A stretch of DNA of 37,758 bases. Source: Gammaproteobacteria bacterium. Its GTDB lineage: Bacteria > Pseudomonadota > Gammaproteobacteria > Pseudomonadales > Pseudohongiellaceae. The stretch covers positions 1 through 37,758 of the forward strand of contig JAUHWU010000018.1 in assembly GCA_030427065.1 (NCBI GenBank), in the 5' to 3' direction. Positions 32,768 through 37,758 of this stretch are shown in pieces (position 1 is the first letter of the stretch; each line of letters opens with the position of its first letter). The translations under genes were made by a program, and so were the position numbers. The notes below the pieces were generated by a model. The model did no database searches, had not been told where the DNA came from, and saw nothing but the letters and a program-made list of their open reading frames with translations.

Positions 32768-33937
32768 ATGAATGACTCCTATGAATTCCTGATCACCATT
32801 GGTTGTCTGATGTTTCTTGGCCTTGCCACTGACCTGCTTGGTAAAAAAACATCCCTGCCTAGAGTTTCCCTGCTTATTGTTTTTGGCGCCATCATTGGTC
32901 CCTCAATTCTCGATCTGATTCCCGGGTTTTTCCTTGATTATTTCCAGATTGTCGCGCAAATGGCTCTGGTGATGGTGGGCTTTATACTTGGCAGCAAATT
33001 CACGCCAACAGTATTGACAGAAAATGGCCGGGCAATTATCTCAGTCTCAATGGTTGGCGCCATCGTCACAGGACTGGTGGTGTTATGTGGCCTGTTAATG
33101 TTTCAGGTTGATTTACCATTGGCCATTATCCTGGCTACCGTTGCCACGGCCACAGATGGCATTGCCACAGTGGATGTCATCATTGAGTCAGAAATGGACA
33201 ATGCCTTTTCACGAATGTTACTGGCAGTTGTCGCTCTGGATGACGGCTGGGGACTCATATTGTTCAGTATAGGTCTGGTCATTGCGACCGCCCTTACAAC
33301 AGTTTCCAACAGTACTTCCCTGTTTTTATTTACCCTGCATGAACTGGGTGGAGCCATTTTTCTTGGCGTGCTTATAGGTCTACCCGCTGCTTATTTAACT
33401 GGCAGGATAAAACCCGGGCAACCCATGCGCTCTGAAGCACTGGGCCTGGTTTTTTTATGCGGAGGTCTGGCACTGTGGCTGGAAGTGAGCTTTCTGATTG
33501 CCACCATGGTAATGGGCATCATGATTGCGAATTTTGCCAAACACCATCAATACCCTTTTCACGAAATAGAAGGGTTGGAATGGCCTGTTTTATCAATATT
33601 TTTTGTGTTGGCGGGCGCCTCTCTTGAGCTGGCCACCTTGAAAACACTTGGTGTGGTCGGGCTTACCTATATTGGCTTTCGTTGTATCGGTAAAGTTGCA
33701 GGTGGATATGTCGGCGGTAAAATTGGCCAATGTAAGCCCAATATCAATAACTGGATCGGGTTAGCCATGTTTCCCCATGCGGGAGCTGCTTTGGGAATGG
33801 CCCTGGTAGCCTCCAGTTATATCCCGCAATACTCCGAAATCCTGCTCTCTGTCGTTATCAGTGCCACTCTATTCTTTGAAATTATTGGTCCGGTTCTGGC
33901 AAAAATGGCCATAAAGAGAAATATTGCCAAAGACTAG
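32768..33937 (+). CDS. CPA2-type cation/proton antiporter
   Basis: Inner-membrane antiporter of 389 residues with about 12 hydrophobic segments. The Na+/H+ exchanger domain shows LGKKTSLPRVSLLIVFGAIIGPS near the start, LATVATATDGIATVDVIIE (discontinuous helix with Thr-Asp) and VVALDDGWGLILFSIG. The pair of Asp residues in ALDDGWG corresponds to the ion-binding motif, and two Asp residues there are typical of electrogenic exchangers. There is no C-terminal RCK/TrkA domain, so it is not a full Kef system. The likely role is Na+ or K+ extrusion and pH balance, useful in sea water. It follows the beta-barrel gene closely. MFPHAGAALGMALVASSYI near the end is another family signature. Confidence 0.88.
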   Translation: MNDSYEFLITIGCLMFLGLATDLLGKKTSLPRVSLLIVFGAIIGPSILDLIPGFFLDYFQIVAQMALVMVGFILGSKFTPTVLTENGRAIISVSMVGAIVTGLVVLCGLLMFQVDLPLAIILATVATATDGIATVDVIIESEMDNAFSRMLLAVVALDDGWGLILFSIGLVIATALTTVSNSTSLFLFTLHELGGAIFLGVLIGLPAAYLTGRIKPGQPMRSEALGLVFLCGGLALWLEVSFLIATMVMGIMIANFAKHHQYPFHEIEGLEWPVLSIFFVLAGASLELATLKTLGVVGLTYIGFRCIGKVAGGYVGGKIGQCKPNINNWIGLAMFPHAGAALGMALVASSYIPQYSEILLSVVISATLFFEIIGPVLAKMAIKRNIAKD

Positions 33938-34074
33938 TTTCAGAAACTGATATAGCCCTGCATAGCCCGTTTTATCAGGCATAAGACAACAAAGAGGTTT
34001 ACTCTCCTACTACTTTATACTTTTATTGGATCCACTCTTAACAATACAACAAAAAACATCATGAGGAGAGCTTG

Positions 34075-34469
34075 ATGGATTGTCCAAAATGCAACGGTGC
34101 CATGCAGGAACATACTGCGACGACTCTGCAAGGCGCAGTGACCATTGATCGATGTACCGACTGCGGTGGCATGTGGTTTGATAATGGCGAAGCTGAAAAA
34201 CTAAAAGATGACTGGATGTCAGATTTCCTCGACAGTGGAGATCGTTCTGTAGGAAAGGCACAAAACCTCAATACAGAAATCAACTGCCCACGCTGTAACA
34301 AGCAAATGGATACTGCTCAAGACCCCGACCATTAGCATATTACTTATGGGTCTGCAAACAACATGGCATGTTCATGGATGCCGGGGAATTCGCGGATTAT
34401 AAAAATGAAACCCTGATTGAGTCGTTCATGAAAGTGATCAACAAAGCCAGGGAGAAAGTCAGTCTCTGA
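34075..34469 (+). pseudogene. Broken TFIIB-type zinc-ribbon protein gene
   Basis: The reading frame begins at ATG 34075 after GAGGAG and encodes two zinc ribbons: CPKC ... CTDCGGMWFDNGE, then CPRC. It stops at TAG 34333-34335 after DPDH. The frame continues with HITY, and after a shift near 34348 the expected end of the second ribbon appears in another frame: VCKQHGMFMDAGEFADYKNETL up to a TGA at 34467-34469. So one stop codon (possibly from CAG) and one frameshift split what should be a protein of about 130 residues. The first 86 codons might still make a one-ribbon protein. Assembly or sequencing error is the alternative explanation. Confidence 0.8.
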
Positions 34470-34536
34470 TAAAAAACGGTCACTCTATTCTTAAAAACTG
34501 TGCAGGCCTCTTAACTGGGGAGCTTACGTAGAACGA

Positions 34537-36084
34537 TTAGGGAAGTTCAGCCATTTCCGTGGCAAACAGCATCAACATTCCTCCGGCTCTGTCATCAGGG
34601 CCGAGAAGTGCTTCCCGATTAAGATAAGCATCCAGTGAACCCTGCTTGTTCGTTGATTCGCACACATTGACAAAAAACCCTTCTGAACTGCTGCGCATCT
34701 GAACCGCTTGCCATGCTTTATCAACCACCGGCTGGTAAGTGGCATCAAGCCAGCCTCTGGATATCCCACGCCGAATAGCCGTTGCAATCATCGCGGTGGC
34801 ACTGATTTCGGCAAAAGACCCGGGATAATCAATCACCTCATGCCACATGCCATCAAGGTCCTGATAGGGCACCAGCGCTTTAATATGAGACTGATAAATC
34901 GAGAGTAATTCAACAAAACCCGGCTGGTCTTGCGGGAAATCACTTAATGCCAGAGCCATCCCCAGCGCCGGGAAAGCATTGCCTCTGCCCCAGGCAGCAT
35001 CAGTTAACGGTGAGTGGCGGTATAAGCCGTCGTCTCGCAAAACAAGATTCTCCAGAAAATGGATATGGCGTAATGCCAAATCAAAATACTTTTGCTCTCC
35101 TGTCAACTTGCCAACCTTTACCAGCAAGGGCGTCGCCATAAAATAGGCATCACTCATTTCACCATGCATGGGCATGGCCTCCAGCATTTCGCCATTGGCA
35201 TCAAATCCCATATCAGCGGCACCGATAGCAAGATCCAGAAAATCAGGATTACCCGTGCGTTCTGCCATTTCTGCAAACACCAGGTGGCCTGCGGTAACCA
35301 GAGAGGAGTTGATGTCAATGTCTGTCCCATTAATATAAGGGGCAATAATCTCACCGACATCGCCCAGATATCCCAGACGCATACGCGCAATCAGAGCCAT
35401 ACCAGGGATATAGACGGGCCAGGAAAAGTCATGCCCATAATGACGGGCAAGTTGTTCTGCAAATTCTCTTGGTGAACGCATCAGGCGTTGATCGAGAATT
35501 TCATGGGCCGGGGAAATGGGAAGATTATCAAGTTCATCCATTATTTTCCCAAGTTCTTCGGGCTCATCGTACAAGTGTAATGCCGGCACATACCCTACCC
35601 CCGCGACAACAGAATTACTGAGGGCATCTGCCAGTTCAAAGTCACTCTCGCTTTCTATGAGCACCAGGTCAGGCCCGTGTGTACCCAGCCAGCGCCACAG
35701 GGAAAAGGACACCGGGTTATCCGAGTAGGCTCTGCCTGTCGGAGGAAACTGTAAGGACTCTGCCTGAGGATTGGCTTCAGGGATGACGATCAGGTTAAAA
35801 GGCTGCTCACTTTTGGGACGGGTCTGGTAGCGGGCATATTCTGCCAGCACCTTTTGACTTGACTCAGGATTACCATCAAGGCCACCGATCAGAACCACTG
35901 TTGGCCTGGGGGCTCTATCAACCTGGTAGCCACTGGCGGTAATCAGGGTACCATTTGAAGACATGCCTACCTGCCATTGCTGGCCATAGCCAACGGTACC
36001 AAACAATGAACAAGCCAATACCAACAGGTATTTTTTCAAGACTTGAGCCCGGCAAGGAAGCCACTTCATATTTATTAACTGCAT
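34537..36084 (-). CDS. Secreted GH105-like hydrolase with M14-like N-terminal domain
   Basis: Protein of 515 residues with a signal peptide (VLKKYLLVLACSLFGTVGYG, cleavage before QQWQV); the first residues MQLINMKWLPCRAQ may be upstream of the true start. Residues about 45-170 resemble an M14 carboxypeptidase fold (PTVVLIGGLDGNPESSQKVL ... PEANPQAESLQFPPTGRAY), but the HxxE zinc motif is absent. The C-terminal part is an alpha/alpha barrel of glycoside hydrolase family 105 (unsaturated glucuronyl/galacturonyl hydrolases): EMSDAYFMATPLLV contains the putative catalytic Asp and DAAWGRGNAFPALGMALAL a family signature. It may cleave oligosaccharides released by polysaccharide lyases. An exporter gene lies 63 bp upstream in the same direction. 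Confidence 0.78.
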   Translation of the reverse strand: MQLINMKWLPCRAQVLKKYLLVLACSLFGTVGYGQQWQVGMSSNGTLITASGYQVDRAPRPTVVLIGGLDGNPESSQKVLAEYARYQTRPKSEQPFNLIVIPEANPQAESLQFPPTGRAYSDNPVSFSLWRWLGTHGPDLVLIESESDFELADALSNSVVAGVGYVPALHLYDEPEELGKIMDELDNLPISPAHEILDQRLMRSPREFAEQLARHYGHDFSWPVYIPGMALIARMRLGYLGDVGEIIAPYINGTDIDINSSLVTAGHLVFAEMAERTGNPDFLDLAIGAADMGFDANGEMLEAMPMHGEMSDAYFMATPLLVKVGKLTGEQKYFDLALRHIHFLENLVLRDDGLYRHSPLTDAAWGRGNAFPALGMALALSDFPQDQPGFVELLSIYQSHIKALVPYQDLDGMWHEVIDYPGSFAEISATAMIATAIRRGISRGWLDATYQPVVDKAWQAVQMRSSSEGFFVNVCESTNKQGSLDAYLNREALLGPDDRAGGMLMLFATEMAELP

Positions 36085-36147
36085 CGTTGCAATACCTGTA
36101 AGATTTCACGAAATAATACACAATTTCCGTTTTCCTTACCTGCCCCT

Positions 36148-37386
36148 TCAACTTTCAAAGAAAGCCCTCATTTCGCGTCTTTTCCCCATCATCAGAAGCA
36201 GACCGGCAAAACATAGCAAGGCGGCTATTAGATTAGGCCACATCAGGCCAAACCGGTTTGCAAACCAGCCAATCAGTAATACCCCGACTGCAGGCGCTCC
36301 TCGAGTAAAGGCCGCCCACAAACTCAATACCCTGCCCCGCATGTCATCATCAATGCTGTTTTGCACCAAAGTCTGTCCGGCAACACTACCAATAGTGACA
36401 GCGTAACCAAAGATAAACATAAAAACAGTAGCCAGCCAGGTAATCGTTATTGAAGCAAAACCAATCAATGAAAAAATGCCCATAAGCGTCATAAGCAGAA
36501 TCTCCCGTATCAACCCTGTTGTATGACCATCCATGGATAGTCTGAGGCCCGCAAGCACGGCGCCAATGCCCATCGCCGAAGTAAACATGGCCAGAGTCAG
36601 AGGACCTGATTCGTAAACAGCACCGACAAACGCCGACAGCATAAAGGCAACCGGGCGAATAAAGAGAGACACTATGGTCAGTAAAGCAAACATATAAAAC
36701 AGGGCTTTCTCATCAAGCACGTAATTAAAGCCAGCGCGGATATCCTGCATAAATGATTTTGGCTCTGTGGTTCTGGAGCGCGCAGGGACTTTTATAAAGA
36801 CCCAGGCAATTACGATGAGCAAATAACTCACTGCGTTGAACAGAATGGCTATTGCAGGACTGGAAACGGCTATGACGACACCTGCCAGGGCTGGACCAGC
36901 AAATCTGGCGACATTAAAGGCAACGGCGGTGAAGGCCGCCGCACTGACCAGGTCCTCTTTTTTGACCAGATTGGGAATAATAGAGAGTCGAATAGGTTGA
37001 TAGGCGGCCTGGATAATGCCTTCTGTCATCGCCAGCATAAATAACAAGCCGATGTTTAGCAGATTGAACCAGGCGAGAAAGAACAGGATAAATGCCTGCA
37101 ACATCATCAGCATCTGGGCAATGACTGCCATCGTTTTGCGATCAAAACGGTCAGCCCATACGCCAAATAAAGGGGTGATTAAAATCAACGGAACAATTTC
37201 GATAAAGGCCACTGCCGCCACCCAGAATTCTGATTCCGACAACACCCAGGCCAGCCAGGATACCGCCAGACGCTGCATCCAGAAACCAATCAGGGAGATA
37301 CTGTTACCACTCATGTAAATCGCGTAATTGCGATTGGAAAAAGCAGAACGTAGCGAAGAAAATTTACCTGCAGACCTGACCGACAT
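36148..37386 (-). CDS. MFS transporter, EntS/DHA3-like
   Basis: Major facilitator superfamily protein of 412 residues with 12 hydrophobic segments. Motif A is GVWADRFDRKT in the loop between helices 2 and 3. The opening SLRSAFSNRNYAIYMSGNSISLIGFWMQRLAVSWL and the middle segments RLSIIPNLVKKEDLVSAAA and AGPALAGVVI match the MFS_3 / enterobactin-exporter (EntS, MefA) group, which pumps siderophores or drugs outward. The substrate is unknown. No siderophore synthesis genes are present in the window. It lies between ccmI and the GH105-like gene, all leftward, with 44 and 63 bp gaps. Confidence 0.88.
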   Translation of the reverse strand: MSVRSAGKFSSLRSAFSNRNYAIYMSGNSISLIGFWMQRLAVSWLAWVLSESEFWVAAVAFIEIVPLILITPLFGVWADRFDRKTMAVIAQMLMMLQAFILFFLAWFNLLNIGLLFMLAMTEGIIQAAYQPIRLSIIPNLVKKEDLVSAAAFTAVAFNVARFAGPALAGVVIAVSSPAIAILFNAVSYLLIVIAWVFIKVPARSRTTEPKSFMQDIRAGFNYVLDEKALFYMFALLTIVSLFIRPVAFMLSAFVGAVYESGPLTLAMFTSAMGIGAVLAGLRLSMDGHTTGLIREILLMTLMGIFSLIGFASITITWLATVFMFIFGYAVTIGSVAGQTLVQNSIDDDMRGRVLSLWAAFTRGAPAVGVLLIGWFANRFGLMWPNLIAALLCFAGLLLMMGKRREMRAFFES

Positions 37387-37430
37387 AGAGCAGATAGTTG
37401 TCCTGGGTTATAACAATATTGGTGAGAGGA

Positions 37431-37758
37431 TCAGGGCACAATATCTTTAATGGTCAAGATAATGGCCTCTTCCTGCTCCGCCAGGGTAAAGGGCTCAGAG
37501 ACCACCTGAATGTCACCGGATTGCGCAATGGCATTACCGGATTTGGAAATCCTTGCCCCGACAATAACTTCCTGTGCCGTAGACAAGGTCATATTGGCAA
37601 TCATTGCCATGGAATCATCCAGTGTAATCTCAAAGGGAAAATCCGGAACTGACAGCGTTTGAGCAGCCAGAGGCATCGGCATGGCGGGGTTTCTGGCATA
37701 AACAAACAGCCGCATGGAATCGTCGACCAAATCTTTTATGGACTCATCAAGTTCAATA
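37431..37758 (-). CDS. ccmI: CcmI (CycH), cytochrome c maturation protein, 3' part
   Basis: C-terminal 108 residues of a cytochrome c biogenesis protein. The pattern VDDSMRLFVYARNPAMPMPLAAQ, FEITLDDSMAMIANMTLSTA, EVIVGARISKSGNAIAQSGDI is the conserved periplasmic C-terminus of CcmI/CycH, which holds apocytochrome c for haem ligation by the CcmFH complex. The TPR domain and membrane helices lie beyond the window end. The rest of the ccm operon should follow to the right. Its presence means that the cell uses the Ccm (System I) route for CxxCH haem attachment, as the DUF1592-type protein in this window would need. Confidence 0.92.
   Translation of the reverse strand, partial: IELDESIKDLVDDSMRLFVYARNPAMPMPLAAQTLSVPDFPFEITLDDSMAMIANMTLSTAQEVIVGARISKSGNAIAQSGDIQVVSEPFTLAEQEEAIILTIKDIVP

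Noticed and set aside
1-37758. CRISPR arrays, insertion sequences, integrases, prophage genes, rRNA or complete tRNA genes
   Set aside because: I looked for regularly spaced repeats, transposase or integrase motifs and RNA gene signatures on both strands and saw none.

Overview
The window looks like a chromosome segment from an aerobic, Gram-negative gammaproteobacterium with moderate GC, probably a marine or other aquatic heterotroph. The evidence is gene content and order: a ubiG-mupP-yciK run as in Pseudomonas, a trpS-scpA-scpB-rluB operon next to yciO and yciB, long TonB-dependent receptors, and the CcmI type of cytochrome c maturation. I could not run searches, so the taxonomic placement is inference. 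Several housekeeping genes use GTG or TTG starts.

Left part (1-9270): the 3' end of ubiG (ubiquinone synthesis), mupP/gph-like phosphatase and yciK read rightwards. A REP-like palindrome pair lies beyond yciK. A leftward operon trpS-scpA-scpB-rluB follows (tryptophanyl-tRNA synthetase, condensin accessory proteins, 23S rRNA pseudouridine synthase), with consecutive 4-bp overlaps at trpS/scpA and scpA/scpB. Then come yciO (leftward), yciB (rightward) and a periplasmic cyclophilin (leftward). A gene-poor stretch of about 650 bp carries six copies of TGTTACC/GGTAACA in front of a 36-residue single-span membrane protein that sits at the limit of ORF calling.

Molybdenum part (9361-16855): moaB and moaA (molybdopterin synthesis) read leftwards, separated by a small element with 31-bp imperfect inverted repeats. 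modABC (molybdate import) reads rightwards, the three genes overlapping by 4 bp each. Between them sit a SnoaL-like protein, a LigJ-type 4-oxalomesaconate hydratase homologue with all metal ligands, and three small uncharacterised genes.

Central accessory part (16939-31215), all leftward: two tandem paralogous TonB-dependent receptors, each followed by the same 18-bp terminator hairpin; a Tat-exported TIM-barrel isomerase-like protein; a cytosolic Fe(II)/2-oxoglutarate oxygenase; a secreted ankyrin-repeat protein; a Tat-exported DUF1552 (HXXSHH) protein; an exported DUF1592-group protein with two CxxCH haem c motifs; and a secreted metallo-beta-lactamase-fold protein that has lost most metal ligands. 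DUF1592-group and DUF1552 proteins are commonly paired but have no known function. Here they form the core of what may be a periplasmic redox system tied to TonB-dependent uptake. This is the best candidate for an undescribed system in the window.

Right part (31216-37758): an outer-membrane-like hypothetical protein, a CPA2-type cation/proton antiporter, a zinc-ribbon gene broken by a stop codon and a frameshift, a secreted GH105-like glycoside hydrolase with a degenerate carboxypeptidase-like N-terminal domain, an MFS exporter, and the C-terminal end of ccmI. The ccmI fragment shows that the host makes c-type cytochromes, consistent with the CxxCH motifs in the DUF1592 protein.
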